A stretch of 64,000 nt of DNA from Methylobacterium sp. FF17 (GTDB taxonomy: Bacteria > Pseudomonadota > Alphaproteobacteria > Rhizobiales > Beijerinckiaceae), in NCBI RefSeq assembly GCF_025813715.1, contig NZ_CP107532.1:4604001-4668000 (forward strand). The letters run 5' to 3'. Below are positions 1-8,890 of the stretch, piece after piece; position 1 is the first letter of the stretch; each line of letters begins with the position of its first letter. Below the pieces are notes generated by a model. That model worked only from the letters and a program-made list of their open reading frames with translations. It was not told where the DNA came from and did not search any database. Made by a program: the position numbers and the translations under genes.

Positions 1-1
1 C

Positions 2-871
2 GAGATGGACCTCACCCACGGCGCCGTCTTGGAGACGGGCTGCGTCTACATCGCCGAGTTGCAGGAGCACCTCGCCCTGCCGGCGGACCTCGCGGCCAGC
101 GCCAACCCGAAGAGCTCGACGGGCCGCATCGACGTGTTCACCCGCGTCATCACCGATCGGGGTGCCGCCTTCGATCAGGTGGAGGCCGGCTATCACGGGC
201 CGCTCTATGCCGAGATCTCGCCCCGCACCTTCCCGGTGAAGGTGCGCACCGGCTCGCGCCTGTCGCAGATCCGGTTTCGGCGCGGCGAGCCGCGCCTCAC
301 CGACGCGGATCTGGCGGCCCTCCACGCCGCCTCGCCCCTGGTCGATGCCCCCACCCCGACCTTCCAGGGCGGCATCGGCGTCTCCATCGACCTGTCCGGC
401 TTCTCGGGCCTGATCGGCTATCGCGCCCGGCGCCATACCGGCCTCGTCGATGTCGACGCGCCGGGCGCCCACCGCAGCGCCGATTTCTGGGAGCCCCTGC
501 AGGCCGACGCCTCGCGCGCGCTGATCCTCGATCCCGGCCAGTTCTACATCCTGGCCTCGAAGGAAGCGGTGCAGGTTCCGCCGGACTTCGCCGCAGAGAT
601 GGTGCCGTTCGATCCCTTGGTGGGCGAGTTCCGGGTCCATTACGCCGGCTTCTTCGATCCGGGCTTCGGCTTTGCCGCCGCCGGCGGGGCAGGGGCGCGG
701 GCCGTGCTGGAGGTCCGCTCGCGCGACGTCCCGTTCCTGCTGGAGGACGGCCAGATCGTCGGCCGCCTCGTCTACGAGCGCATGCTCGAGCGCCCCGCCA
801 CGCTCTATGGCTCGGGCGCGGGATCGAACTACCAGGCGCAAGGGCTGAAGCTCTCCAAGCACTTCGCCTGA
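2..871 (+). CDS. dcd: 2'-deoxycytidine 5'-triphosphate deaminase, 3' part (5' end outside window)
   Basis: The frame is open at the window edge and runs 290 codons to TGA at 869-871. Residues after the first Met (DLTHGAVLETGCVYIAEL, then the segment around NPKSSTGRIDVFTRVI) match the C-terminal part of the long alphaproteobacterial dCTP deaminase, which makes dUTP from dCTP for thymidylate synthesis in the cytoplasm. The family is usually about 360 residues, so roughly 70-80 N-terminal residues lie upstream. The ATG at position 5 is probably an internal methionine, because a Glu codon precedes it in frame and family similarity already begins there. No partner gene is visible; a 548 bp non-coding stretch follows. 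The family call is strong; the true start cannot be seen. Confidence 0.85.
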   Translation, partial: EMDLTHGAVLETGCVYIAELQEHLALPADLAASANPKSSTGRIDVFTRVITDRGAAFDQVEAGYHGPLYAEISPRTFPVKVRTGSRLSQIRFRRGEPRLTDADLAALHAASPLVDAPTPTFQGGIGVSIDLSGFSGLIGYRARRHTGLVDVDAPGAHRSADFWEPLQADASRALILDPGQFYILASKEAVQVPPDFAAEMVPFDPLVGEFRVHYAGFFDPGFGFAAAGGAGARAVLEVRSRDVPFLLEDGQIVGRLVYERMLERPATLYGSGAGSNYQAQGLKLSKHFA

Positions 872-1114
872 GGGCATCCGACCGTCCCGCCCATCGCCGC
901 GTCCGGCGGTGGCCCGGAGGCCGCGTTGCGTCCGGCCGCTTCCCGCCCCTTCGAAGCGCCACGACCCGCATACCGGGATCGCCTCGCCCTGCGTCAGCGA
1001 TACCCAACCGGCGTCGGTCGTTTCTCGGACAGGCCCCGCATGCCGCGCGGGCGTCGTCCCGGTCGGGCAGAGCCCCCGAGCATGGCTCACCGCAGGGGAT
1101 TCGAGACCTTAGCG

Positions 1115-1174
1115 GAAGATGCAAGTCATCGACGGATGCTGTAAGTCTTCAACGAATGCCGCAAGTCTTCGCGC
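1115..1174. repeat. Three 20 bp direct repeats upstream of the oxlT-like gene
   Basis: The core AAGTC recurs at 1123, 1143 and 1163, exactly 20 bp apart, within imperfect copies such as GATGCTGTAAGTCTTCAACG. A spacing of two helical turns puts the cores on one face of DNA, as expected for cooperative activator sites. They lie about 105 bp upstream of the TGGTATACCA palindrome. Function is inferred only. Confidence 0.6.
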
Positions 1175-1278
1175 CGAACCTGAACGGGTCATCGCGGAAA
1201 CGGCAAACGAAGGAGGGGGAGTCTTTAATCCGCAAAAATGCCGTCCAAGCGTTGAATTATTCTGCTTGCACGCATTCC

Positions 1279-1288
1279 TGGTATACCA
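1279..1288. promoter_or_regulatory. GntR-type operator palindrome, copy 1
   Basis: The sequence TGGTATACCA is a perfect 10 bp palindrome and fits the TNGTNNNACNA-like consensus bound by FadR-subfamily GntR regulators. It lies about 130 bp before the oxlT-like start, in the AT-rich leader. The identical sequence occurs at 3312-3321, downstream of the transporter. No GntR gene lies in the window, so the regulator is unknown. Confidence 0.55.
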
Positions 1289-1419
1289 AATAATGCATAC
1301 ATGCGAACTGAGGTACTGGGTGGATTCGCCACCACCAGCATACAGGCCACAGATTTGCATTATAGTTCAAATCAGGCATAACGCCAAGCATGCCGAACGT
1401 CGCATAAGGGAGAGAACCC

Positions 1420-2718
1420 ATGGCCCTGTCCGCTGCCGCGCCCCCAACCGCGAAACCTACCGTCAATCGATGGCTGCAACTCGTACTCGGCGTGGCCTGC
1501 ATGGTCGCGGCGGCGAATATTCAATACGCTTGGACTCTCTTCGTTCCGGAAATTCAGAAAACCTTCGGCTGGGATCGTGCGGCCATTCAGGTCGCCTTCA
1601 CGATCTTCGTGGTCGTGCAGACCTGGCTCACCCCGATCGAGGGCTACTTCATCGACAAGTACGGCCCGAGCCGGGTCGTCATGTTCGGCGGCCTGATGAC
1701 GGGTCTCGCCTGGGTGATCAATTCCTACGCCACCTCGCTCACCGGCTTCTATGCCGGCTCTGTGGCGGGCGGCATCGGTGTCGGCTGCGTCTACGCGACC
1801 TGCATCAACAATGCGCTGAAGTGGTTCCCGGACAAGCGCGGCCTCGCGGTCGGCCTGACGGCGGGCGGCTACGGCGCGGGCTCGGCCCTGACGATCATCC
1901 CGATCGCCAACATGATCGCGCAGGGCAGCTACGCCCAGGCCTTCTTCATCTTCGGCATCATCCAGGGCGGCATCATCATGCTGGCGGCGATCGGCCTGCG
2001 CGGGCCCGCCAAGGGTGAGGTCACCTTCTCCACCAAGGTGCTGCAGACCCGGCGCGACTACACCCTGCGCGAGGCCCTGCGCACGCCGGTGTTCTGGGTC
2101 ATGCTGCTGATGTTCACCTGCACGGTCACCGGCGGCCTGATGGCAGTGGCCCAGCTCGGCGTCATCGCGCAGGATCTCGGCGTGAAGGAGTTCCAGGTCA
2201 ACCTGTACTTCTTCGCCATGGCCGCGCTGCCCTTCGCACTGATGCTCGACCGGGTGATGAACGGCATCTCGCGGCCGCTCTTCGGCTACGTCTCGGACCG
2301 GATCGGGCGCGAGAAGACGATGTTCATCGCCTTCACCATGGAGGGCATCGGCATCGTGGCCCTGGGCTACTTCGGCACCAACCCCTGGGCCTTCGTCATC
2401 CTCTCGGGCATCGTGTTCCTGGCCTGGGGCGAGGTGTACTCCCTCTTCAGCGCCACCGCCGCCGACACCTTCGGCTCGAAGCACATCGGCAAGATCTACG
2501 GCGTGCTCTACTGCGCCAAGGGCTTCGCCGCCCTGTTCGTACCCGTGGGTAACCTGCTCATGCAGGCCACCGGCACCTGGGCGACCGTGCTCTACACCGT
2601 GGCGATCATGGACCTCGTGGCGGCCTTCCTCGCCATCGCGGTGCTCCGGCCCATGCTGAAGCGGCACCACGCCGCGCAAGGGGCGGTCCAGCCCGCCGGC
2701 GCCCTGGCGCACGCCTGA
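1420..2718 (+). CDS. oxlT: MFS transporter, oxalate/formate antiporter type
   Basis: A 432-residue inner-membrane protein with about 12 hydrophobic segments. The first helix region (residues 17-35) is followed by WTLFVPEIQKTFGW, and the MFS loop-2 type motif IDKYGPSRVV appears near residues 78-87. Length and these motifs fit the OxlT branch, which exchanges oxalate for formate or moves related carboxylates. Oxalate versus another small carboxylate cannot be decided from sequence. The ATG at 1420 is preceded by AAGGGAGAG at good spacing. It has its own long leader with direct repeats and a GntR-type palindrome, so substrate-responsive control is likely. A hairpin terminator follows at 2724-2746. 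Confidence 0.85.
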   Translation: MALSAAAPPTAKPTVNRWLQLVLGVACMVAAANIQYAWTLFVPEIQKTFGWDRAAIQVAFTIFVVVQTWLTPIEGYFIDKYGPSRVVMFGGLMTGLAWVINSYATSLTGFYAGSVAGGIGVGCVYATCINNALKWFPDKRGLAVGLTAGGYGAGSALTIIPIANMIAQGSYAQAFFIFGIIQGGIIMLAAIGLRGPAKGEVTFSTKVLQTRRDYTLREALRTPVFWVMLLMFTCTVTGGLMAVAQLGVIAQDLGVKEFQVNLYFFAMAALPFALMLDRVMNGISRPLFGYVSDRIGREKTMFIAFTMEGIGIVALGYFGTNPWAFVILSGIVFLAWGEVYSLFSATAADTFGSKHIGKIYGVLYCAKGFAALFVPVGNLLMQATGTWATVLYTVAIMDLVAAFLAIAVLRPMLKRHHAAQGAVQPAGALAHA

Positions 2719-2723
2719 CCCCA

Positions 2724-2746
2724 GATCCCGGCCAAAGGCCGGGATC
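2724..2746 (+). terminator. Hairpin after the oxlT-like gene
   Basis: GATCCCGGCC, loop AAA, GGCCGGGATC: a perfect 10 bp stem starting 5 bp after the stop codon. There is no T-run, so it may terminate inefficiently or act as a 3'-end stabiliser. Confidence 0.6.
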
Positions 2747-2761
2747 GCACGGATACCGTCG

Positions 2762-2784
2762 GGGGGGTTCCAAAGGAGCCCCCC
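2762..2784. repeat. Second hairpin in the oxlT downstream region
   Basis: GGGGGGTTCC, loop AAA, GGAGCCCCCC form a 10 bp stem with one G:T pair. Its right arm (GAGCCCCCCAG, 2776-2786) can pair instead with CTGGGGGGCTC at 2880-2890, so alternative folds are possible up to the next gene. Confidence 0.5.
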
Positions 2785-2994
2785 AGCCGCTGAGAAACCG
2801 CTTCCTGCGTCCCCTGAGATAAGAGGCCTCTGGACGAGCCCCCCGGGCGGTTCGGGTTGGCAAGCCAGCACGAACCGGCCTGGGGGGCTCAGGCGTCACG
2901 GCGTCTCGACGGCGCGTCGGCTTCCGTTCCCGCGGGATATCCAGGCGCCGATCCGCGTTCCACCCGTCGAGAGTTCCGCACAAAGGGTTCCGAG

Positions 2995-3192
2995 ATGGTC
3001 CTGTCCATCCTCCTCGCCTTGGTGAGCATTCCCTTCGCGGCGATCGTGCTGCGGACAGCGGACTTCAACCGCGACGTCTTCGCGATCCTGTACGTCTCAT
3101 CGCTGGGGCTCGTCCTGTCGGCCATCCTGCTGGTGGGCGGGTACTACCTGCTCCCGCTGCCGCCCCTCGTGACCGAGCCCGTCCATCGGTGA
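2995..3192 (+). CDS. Small two-helix membrane protein, unknown
   Basis: A 65-residue protein starting MVLSILLALVSIPFAAIVL, with a second hydrophobic segment at about residues 29-51. Both helices are typical membrane segments separated by the charged stretch RTADFNRD. I do not recognise the family. The frame stays open further upstream, but the ATG at 2995 begins the hydrophobic protein directly and has GGGTTCCGAG before it, so I prefer it. It lies 276 bp after the oxlT-like gene on the same strand, so it could be a transporter accessory, but the strong hairpins between them argue for partly separate expression. A hairpin follows its stop (about 3190-3213). Confidence 0.55.
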   Translation: MVLSILLALVSIPFAAIVLRTADFNRDVFAILYVSSLGLVLSAILLVGGYYLLPLPPLVTEPVHR

Positions 3193-3311
3193 GTCCGGAG
3201 ACCGGCTCTCACGATCCGGGGCGGGAAACGCGGCCGGTCCTGGGAGCCCCAAGCGGACGAGAACAGGCCGAATGGAGCCAAGCGCCGGTTGCATGACCGC
3301 ACTGCGGTATG

Positions 3312-3321
3312 TGGTATACCA
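3312..3321. promoter_or_regulatory. GntR-type operator palindrome, copy 2
   Basis: A second exact copy of TGGTATACCA, 55 bp before the 55-residue ORF at 3377. It sits near the centre of a wider inverted repeat: CGCACTG at 3298-3304 and CAGTGCG at 3334-3340. Position and symmetry suggest control of the small gene by the same regulator as copy 1. Confidence 0.55.
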
Positions 3322-3376
3322 AAGCCCATTGTGCAGTGCGATAAACGGACATCGCAATGTCACCGGGACTTCCACC

Positions 3377-3544
3377 ATGCTCGCCCTGTTTGTTCTCGGC
3401 CTCGCCGCTGTCGCTGTCGGACCGATGCTCGCCCTCCTGACCGACGATGCCACGTCGGGTCTGACCACATCCGGGACCGCGTCGGCCGGCATGTTCGTCA
3501 CGCTCAACGACAACGCCCAGAGCACGGCGCAGCGCGTCGCCTGA
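3377..3544 (+). CDS. Small exported or membrane-anchored protein, unknown
   Basis: A 55-residue product with an N-terminal hydrophobic stretch (MLALFVLGLAAVAVGPMLAL) followed by a Thr/Ser/Ala-rich tail. I do not recognise it. The ATG at 3377 is chosen because the hydrophobic segment begins there; upstream in-frame sequence (from 3272) overlaps the palindromic operator and is not protein-like. The operator in front and a good terminator behind (3573-3600) make this a self-contained transcription unit. It may respond to the same signal as the oxlT-like gene. Confidence 0.5.
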   Translation: MLALFVLGLAAVAVGPMLALLTDDATSGLTTSGTASAGMFVTLNDNAQSTAQRVA

Positions 3545-3572
3545 CGACCCCTGGAATCGCCGATACCCCTGA

Positions 3573-3600
3573 CCCGCCCGGCTCCGTCGCGGCGGGTTTT
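3573..3600 (+). terminator. Rho-independent terminator
   Basis: CCCGCC at 3573-3578 pairs with GGCGGG at 3591-3596, followed by TTTT. It ends the 3377 unit and lies between converging genes. Confidence 0.75.
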
Positions 3601-3642
3601 CTCATGCCGGGTGCGAGGCCGAGTGGCGGCTCGCGCGCCGGG

Positions 3643-4179
3643 TCAGGGCGTTCCCGAGACGCGCCGGGCCGTCGGCGCACGGCTCGGCCGGGCCGGTTTC
3701 GCGACGGTCACCGCCGGCTCGTCCAGCGAGAGGGCGCCGCTCGCGTCATCGAGGACGGGAATCAGGTCGACGCTGAGAGGGGAGCGCTCCTCGCCGGCCC
3801 TGCCACGCGGCGGCTCGACGAGCGCGGCGCGGACCGGAACGGGCAGGGCGGCTGCGGCCGGCGCCGGCTCCGCCCAGACCCGGACGGAGGCATCGGTCTC
3901 CGTGCCCGCCGCCCAGACCTTCGCCTGCGGCTCGAACGCGCCGGGTGTCGGCGCCCTCGCGGCGAGGATCAGGAAGACCGGCAGGCCGAGCACGGCCACG
4001 ATGATGAGGCCGGACAGGGCGCCCGAGCGGATGCCGCTGAGAACGGGGTGATCCGCCGCTTCGGCCACGGTGCGCAGCGGCCCGATCCGATGGCGGGATG
4101 ACCCGCGCCACCGCCGATGGGGCGCGGAGCGTCGGGACAAGCCGACGAACGCGTCCCCGCCCGAAAGATCCCCGTCCAT
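3643..4179 (-). CDS. Single-pass membrane protein, unknown
   Basis: A 178-residue protein with one clear transmembrane segment (GLIIVAVLGLPVFLILAA, about residues 57-74), a basic Arg/Ser-rich N-terminus and an Ala/Pro/Glu-rich C-terminal part. The pattern suggests a cytoplasmic N-terminus and periplasmic tail. I recognise no domain. Codon use is GC3-rich as in neighbours, which supports a real gene. The start at 4179 is the first ATG; the start is uncertain because the first 40 residues are low complexity. It is followed by the convergent terminator at 3573-3600. Confidence 0.5.
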   Translation of the reverse strand: MDGDLSGGDAFVGLSRRSAPHRRWRGSSRHRIGPLRTVAEAADHPVLSGIRSGALSGLIIVAVLGLPVFLILAARAPTPGAFEPQAKVWAAGTETDASVRVWAEPAPAAAALPVPVRAALVEPPRGRAGEERSPLSVDLIPVLDDASGALSLDEPAVTVAKPARPSRAPTARRVSGTP

Positions 4180-4306
4180 GGCGCAGTGTCACGAAGACCG
4201 GGACATTCCGGCAATCGCGAAGTGTTCGCTCAACGATCCTTGTAAGGCAACAACTTTTATCAAGTGAACACGAGGCCTACGGACGGAAGACCAGGTTTCG
4301 CCGGTT

Positions 4307-5035
4307 TCAGGCGCCCGCCGCCTCCCGGTCGACGAGCCAGACCAGCCGGCCGACACTGTGCACGTGGCGCGCGGGCAGGTCTTCGCCCCGTGCCAGGCGG
4401 CGCAGGGGCTCCTGCTTGCCCGCACCGGTCACGAGAAACAGGGTCTCGCGCGCCGAGGCGAGGGCCGGAACAGTGAGGGTAATGCGCGGGACGAAGGGTG
4501 CCAGCCCCGCCTCGGGCACCGGTGCCGTCCAGGCGTGGCGCTCGGCCAGGGCCGGCTTGGCTGGAAACAGCGAGGCTGTGTGTCCGTCCTCCCCGAGGCC
4601 GAGCAGGACGAGGTCGAAGAGGGGCCTTGCGGGGTCGAGTTCGGAGGCGCCGTAGAACGCCCGCAGGGTCTCGGCATAGGCGCGGGCGCCCGCCTCGGCC
4701 GTGCCATGCGTGTCCATGCCGTGGAGATGCCCCTCGGGAATCGGCGCGTCCCCGAAGGCTTCGCGCGCCATGCGGACGTTGCTCGCCGCATCCGTCCACG
4801 GCACCAGCCGGTCATCCCCGAAGAACCAGTGCAGGCGGTTCCAGGGCAAGCGCCGCCGGGTATCCGGTGCGCCGAGGCGCGCGTAGAGGCGCTTGGGCGT
4901 CGAACCCCCGGCGAGACAGACCCCGATGGCGGAGCGGGGCGCGCTTTCGCAGAGCGCGACAAGGCGCTCGGCAGCCGCTGCCGCCACCGCGTCGGCATCG
5001 GGCAGGATCTCGGCGTTCGGGGGGAGGGGGATCAT
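4307..5035 (-). CDS. pgl: 6-phosphogluconolactonase
   Basis: A 242-residue cytosolic enzyme that hydrolyses 6-phosphogluconolactone to 6-phosphogluconate in the oxidative pentose phosphate route. Seen: the sugar-isomerase-like motif CLAGGSTPKRLYARL (about residues 42-56), WFFGDDRLVPWTDAASNVRM, and LLGLGEDGHTASLFP, all diagnostic of the DevB/Pgl family. Length is normal. The ATG at 5035 begins MIPLPPNAEIL. It lies 41 bp after gnd on the same strand, so the two form an operon carrying consecutive pathway steps; zwf is not in the window. Confidence 0.93.
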   Translation of the reverse strand: MIPLPPNAEILPDADAVAAAAAERLVALCESAPRSAIGVCLAGGSTPKRLYARLGAPDTRRRLPWNRLHWFFGDDRLVPWTDAASNVRMAREAFGDAPIPEGHLHGMDTHGTAEAGARAYAETLRAFYGASELDPARPLFDLVLLGLGEDGHTASLFPAKPALAERHAWTAPVPEAGLAPFVPRITLTVPALASARETLFLVTGAGKQEPLRRLARGEDLPARHVHSVGRLVWLVDREAAGA

Positions 5036-5076
5036 CGAAACGGGCTCTCCGATGCGGGTGGGACGGGCGTGGAGCG

Positions 5077-6051
5077 CTACTTCGGCTCCTGGTGCCCGCC
5101 GAACCCCTTGCGCATCGCCGAGAGCATCTTGTCGGCGAAGCTCGCCTCCTCGCGCGACCGGAAGCGCGCATAGAGCGCGGCCGAGAGCACGTTGGCCGGC
5201 ACCGATTCCTCGATGGCCGCGTTCAGGGTCCAGCGCCCCTCGCCGGAATCGGCGACGAAGCCCGAGAAGTCGGTGAGGTGCTCGTCCTGCGCCAGCGCCC
5301 CGGCGGTGAGGTCGAGGAGCCAGGACGAGACCACGCTGCCGCGCCGCCAGACCTCGGCGATGTCGCCGATGTTGAGGTCGAAGCGGTGGGTCTCCGGCAG
5401 GTCCGGCGAATTGGCGTGCCGGAGGATGTCGAAGCCCTCGGCATAGGCCTGCATCAGGCCGTACTCGATGCCGTTGTGGATCATCTTGACGAAGTGGCCC
5501 GCCCCGCTCGGACCGGCATGGATGTAGCCGGCTTCCGCACGCGGGTCGCGCCCCTCGCGTCCCGGCGTCTTCGGGATGTCGCCGACGCCGGGGGCCAGGG
5601 TCCTGAAGATCGGGTCGAGGCGCTCGAGGGCGGCCGTGTCGCCGCCGATCATCATGCAGTAGCCGCGCTCCAGGCCCCAGACGCCGCCGGAGGTGCCCAC
5701 ATCGACGTAGTGAAGGCCGGCGAGCTTCAGCTCGGCGGCGCGGCGGATGTCGTCCTTGTAGAAGGAATTGCCGCCGTCGATGATGACGTCGTCCCGGGCC
5801 ATCAGGCCGCCGAGGGTCTTCACCGTGGCCTCGGTGATGGTGCCGGCCGGGAGCATCACCCAGGCCGCACGCGGGAGGCTCAGCTTCGCGACGAAGTCCT
5901 CGAGGCTGGTCGCCCCCACCGCGCCTTCCGCCACCAGGGCGGCCACGGCCTCCGGGTTCTGGTCGAAGACGACCGCCTCGTGCCCGTCCCGCAGCAGCCG
6001 GCGGACGATGTTGCCGCCCATCCGGCCGAGGCCGATCATGCCGAGTTGCAT
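5077..6051 (-). CDS. gnd: 6-phosphogluconate dehydrogenase, decarboxylating (short form)
   Basis: A 324-residue enzyme oxidising 6-phosphogluconate to ribulose 5-phosphate and CO2. The nucleotide-binding motif [15 protein letters not shown] is at residues 5-19, [12 protein letters not shown] near 90-101, [19 protein letters not shown] near 117-135, and the catalytic stretch [16 protein letters not shown] near 180-195. The length of about 325 is that of the short GndA/YqeC form rather than the 470-residue enterobacterial one, which is usually NAD-linked; coenzyme use here is inferred. It lies upstream of pgl in the same transcript, transcribed towards it. Confidence 0.92.
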   Translation of the reverse strand: MQLGMIGLGRMGGNIVRRLLRDGHEAVVFDQNPEAVAALVAEGAVGATSLEDFVAKLSLPRAAWVMLPAGTITEATVKTLGGLMARDDVIIDGGNSFYKDDIRRAAELKLAGLHYVDVGTSGGVWGLERGYCMMIGGDTAALERLDPIFRTLAPGVGDIPKTPGREGRDPRAEAGYIHAGPSGAGHFVKMIHNGIEYGLMQAYAEGFDILRHANSPDLPETHRFDLNIGDIAEVWRRGSVVSSWLLDLTAGALAQDEHLTDFSGFVADSGEGRWTLNAAIEESVPANVLSAALYARFRSREEASFADKMLSAMRKGFGGHQEPK

Positions 6052-6181
6052 CCGTGTCTCCCGTGCCCGCGACGGCGTGCCGGAGAGGGCCCGGCCCTCG
6101 CACGCCCCTGTCCTCCGGAGCAGGGCTAACGCATTTGGCCCGCCAGGGCGAGGCGGCGGAACCGCTGCCTCGCCCTGCGCC

Positions 6182-8515
6182 TCACGCCGAGGTCGGGCCC
6201 GCGCCGGGCTCGGCCAGGGGAACGCCGGCACCGATCTCCGCCGCCTGCGCCTCGACCACGGCGGCGGCCGTGACGTTGACGATGCCGCGCGCGGTGACCG
6301 AGGGCGACAGGATGTGGGCCGGCTTGGCCGGGCCGATGAGGAGCGGCCCCACCGGCAGGGCGTCGGCCAGCACCTTGGCGAACTGGAACGCGATGTTGGC
6401 CGCATCCAGGTTCGGCAAGATCAGCACGTTGGCCGCGCCCTTGAGCCGCGAGGCCGGCATCACCCGGTCGCGGATCATCTCGGACAGGGCGGAATCGGCC
6501 TGCATCTCGCCGTCGACCTCGAGGTCGGCCCGGCGGTCCCGGATCAGCCCGAGGGCAGTGCGCATCTTCACCGCCGAGCGGGAATCCGACTGGCCGAAAT
6601 CCGAGTGGCTCAGCAGAGCGATCTTCGGGGTCAGGCCGAAGCGGCGGACATGCTCGGCGCAGGCCACGGCCACATCCGCGATCTCCTCGGCGCTGGGGTC
6701 CGACCGCACATGGGTATCGGCGAGGAAGTAGGCGCCCTCCTTGGTCACGATGAGGCTCATGGCGGCGAAATCGAGCACGCCGGGCGCGAGCCCGATCACG
6801 TCGCGGATCACCCGCAGGCGGGTCTCGAAGCGACCTTCCAGGCCGCAGATCAGCGCGTCCGCCTCACCGCGGCGCACCGCGACGGCACCGATCACGGTGC
6901 TGTTGGTGCGCACCAGGGTACGGGCGGCGTCCGGGGTGATGCCGCGCCGTCCGGCGGCCTCAAGGTAGGTGGCGACGTAGTCGCGGTAGCGCGGATCGTC
7001 CTCGGGATCGATCAGGTCGAAGTCGACGCCCTGCTTCAGCGAGAGACCGAAGCGCTTGATCCGGGTCTCGATCACGCGGGGCCTGCCGACCAGGATGGGC
7101 CGGGCGACGCCGTCCTCCACGATGGCCTGGACGGCACGCAGCACGCGCTCGTCCTCGCCCTCGGAGTAGATCACCCGCTTGGGGTTCTCCTTCGCCTTGG
7201 AGAAGATCGGCTTCATGATGAAGCCCGAGCGGTGGACGAAGCGGTCGAGACTGTCGGTATAGGCCTGGATGTTCTCCAGGGGACGGCCGGCGACGCCGGA
7301 ATCCATCGCGGCCTGGGCCACGGCGGGGGCGATGCGCAGGATCAGGCGCGGGTCGAACGGGCTCGGGATCAGCGAGCGCGGGCCGAAGGGCCGGGCCTCG
7401 CCGCCATAGGCGCGGGCAACGACGTCGGAGGGCGTCTCGCGGGCGAGCGCCGCGATGGCCTTCACGGCCGCCTGCTTCATCTCCTCGTTGATCGAGGTGG
7501 CGCCGACGTCGAGGGCACCCCGGAAGATGTAGGGGAAGCACAGGACGTTGTTGACTTGGTTCGGGAAATCCGAGCGCCCGGTGCAGATCATCGCGTCGGG
7601 GCGCTTCTCCTGCGCCAGATCCGGCATGATCTCGGGGTAGGGGTTGGCCAGCGCCATGATCAGCGGCTTGTCGGCCATCTTCTCGAGGTATTCAGGCTTG
7701 AGCACGCCGCCGGCCGAGAGGCCGATGAACACGTCGGCGCCGGGAATGACCTCGGCCAGGGTCCGGGCCTCGGTCTCCTTCGCGTAGATGTCCTTCCAGC
7801 GGTCCATCAGCTCGGGCCGGCCCTTGTAGACCACGCCCTTGATGTCGGTGACGGTGATGTTCTCGACGCGGGCCCCGAGGGAGACGAGGAGGTTCAGGCA
7901 GGCCAGGGCCGCCGCCCCGGCACCGGAGGTGACGATGCGGACGTCCGAGAGCTGCTTGCCGGCGAGCTCCAGCCCGTTGAGGACGGCGGCCGCCACGATG
8001 ATCGCGGTACCGTGCTGGTCGTCGTGGAAGACCGGGATGTTCATCCGGGCCCGGCACTGCTCCTCGACCTCGAAGCACTCGGGGGCCTTGATGTCCTCGA
8101 GGTTGATGCCGCCGAAGGTCGGCTCCAGAGCGCAGACCACATCCACGAGCTTGGAGACGTCGTGCTGGGCGACCTCGATGTCGAACACGTCGATGCCGGC
8201 GAACTTCTTGAAGAGGACGGCCTTGCCCTCCATCACGGGCTTCGAGGCCAGGGGACCGATATCGCCGAGACCCAGCACGGCGGTGCCGTTGGTGAGCACT
8301 GCGACGAGATTCTGGCGGATGGTGAGGGTGGCGGCCTCCTGCGGATCCTCGTGGATCGCCATGCAGGCGGCGGCCACGCCGGGCGAATAGGCGAGGGCGA
8401 GGTCGCGCTGGTTGCCCAGCGGCTTCGTCGCCTGGATCTCCAGTTTCCCGGGGCGCGGCAAGCGGTGATAGACGAGCGCTCCCGACTTGAGATCGTCGGA
8501 CATAGTGTCGCCCAT
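6182..8515 (-). CDS. maeB: NADP-dependent malic enzyme with phosphotransacetylase-like domain
   Basis: A 777-residue cytosolic enzyme converting malate to pyruvate and CO2. Residues about 1-430 form the malic enzyme part ([91 protein letters not shown]). Residues about 445-770 form a phosphate acetyltransferase-type domain ([18 protein letters not shown]), which in this family is thought to be regulatory rather than catalytic. The start [12 protein letters not shown] is fixed by AAGGAGG six bases before the ATG at 8515; longer in-frame reading upstream is not needed. It follows no gene closely and reads towards gnd. Confidence 0.93.
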   Translation of the reverse strand: MGDTMSDDLKSGALVYHRLPRPGKLEIQATKPLGNQRDLALAYSPGVAAACMAIHEDPQEAATLTIRQNLVAVLTNGTAVLGLGDIGPLASKPVMEGKAVLFKKFAGIDVFDIEVAQHDVSKLVDVVCALEPTFGGINLEDIKAPECFEVEEQCRARMNIPVFHDDQHGTAIIVAAAVLNGLELAGKQLSDVRIVTSGAGAAALACLNLLVSLGARVENITVTDIKGVVYKGRPELMDRWKDIYAKETEARTLAEVIPGADVFIGLSAGGVLKPEYLEKMADKPLIMALANPYPEIMPDLAQEKRPDAMICTGRSDFPNQVNNVLCFPYIFRGALDVGATSINEEMKQAAVKAIAALARETPSDVVARAYGGEARPFGPRSLIPSPFDPRLILRIAPAVAQAAMDSGVAGRPLENIQAYTDSLDRFVHRSGFIMKPIFSKAKENPKRVIYSEGEDERVLRAVQAIVEDGVARPILVGRPRVIETRIKRFGLSLKQGVDFDLIDPEDDPRYRDYVATYLEAAGRRGITPDAARTLVRTNSTVIGAVAVRRGEADALICGLEGRFETRLRVIRDVIGLAPGVLDFAAMSLIVTKEGAYFLADTHVRSDPSAEEIADVAVACAEHVRRFGLTPKIALLSHSDFGQSDSRSAVKMRTALGLIRDRRADLEVDGEMQADSALSEMIRDRVMPASRLKGAANVLILPNLDAANIAFQFAKVLADALPVGPLLIGPAKPAHILSPSVTARGIVNVTAAAVVEAQAAEIGAGVPLAEPGAGPTSA

Positions 8516-8890
8516 GGTCGTCCTCCTTAGGATTGCGCGCTGCCCCGGCATCGGAGCGCGTCTCCCATCATCGGCGGGATCTTTGCTTGGGGCCCCTGTT
8601 GCACCGGCTGCGGGGTGTGCGCAACCCGCGCGGGGAAACCCGGATCGACCGTGCCCGCCCGCCCTACGGACCGGTTTCCCCATCGGTACAAACTCCTACG
8701 GGGGGCCGCCGCTGTCGCGTCCGGATCGCGGTCCGACGCTGACGATCGGGCGGTTTTGTTCCACCGCGGACGGGATTGCGTTCCTTGCCCCCGCCGGGAG
8801 AGCCGGCGTTGCGGGGACGCGCCGAATCCCGTACCGGCATGGCCTCGAACCCCTCACCGAACGGCGTGAAACGCCCCAAGGTCCGCGACG
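8516..8890. other. Divergent intergenic region between maeB and the DUF3297 gene
   Basis: 375 bp with no credible ORF. It must hold the maeB promoter and that of the small gene at 8891. Apart from the maeB ribosome binding site (8521-8527 on the complement) I see no firm motif, operator or hairpin. Confidence 0.4.

Larger units (their letters stand above)
872..1419. other. Long intergenic leader of the oxlT-like gene
   Basis: This is 548 bp with no convincing gene. The first 240 bp are GC-rich and featureless to me. From about 1190 the composition becomes clearly AT-richer than the surroundings. It holds three 20 bp direct repeats (1115-1174), the palindrome TGGTATACCA (1279-1288) and an AT-rich stretch to about 1390. 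A ribosome binding site AAGGGAGAG lies just before the ATG at 1420. The layout suggests a regulated promoter. Confidence 0.6.

Noticed and set aside
2788..2825. CTGAGA-containing stretch recalling a TPP riboswitch
   Set aside because: The other conserved thi-box elements are absent and the downstream gene is not thiamine related.
5768..8530. Plus-strand ORF opposite maeB (920 codons)
   Set aside because: Opposes the well supported malic enzyme; composition is typical of an antisense frame in GC-rich DNA.
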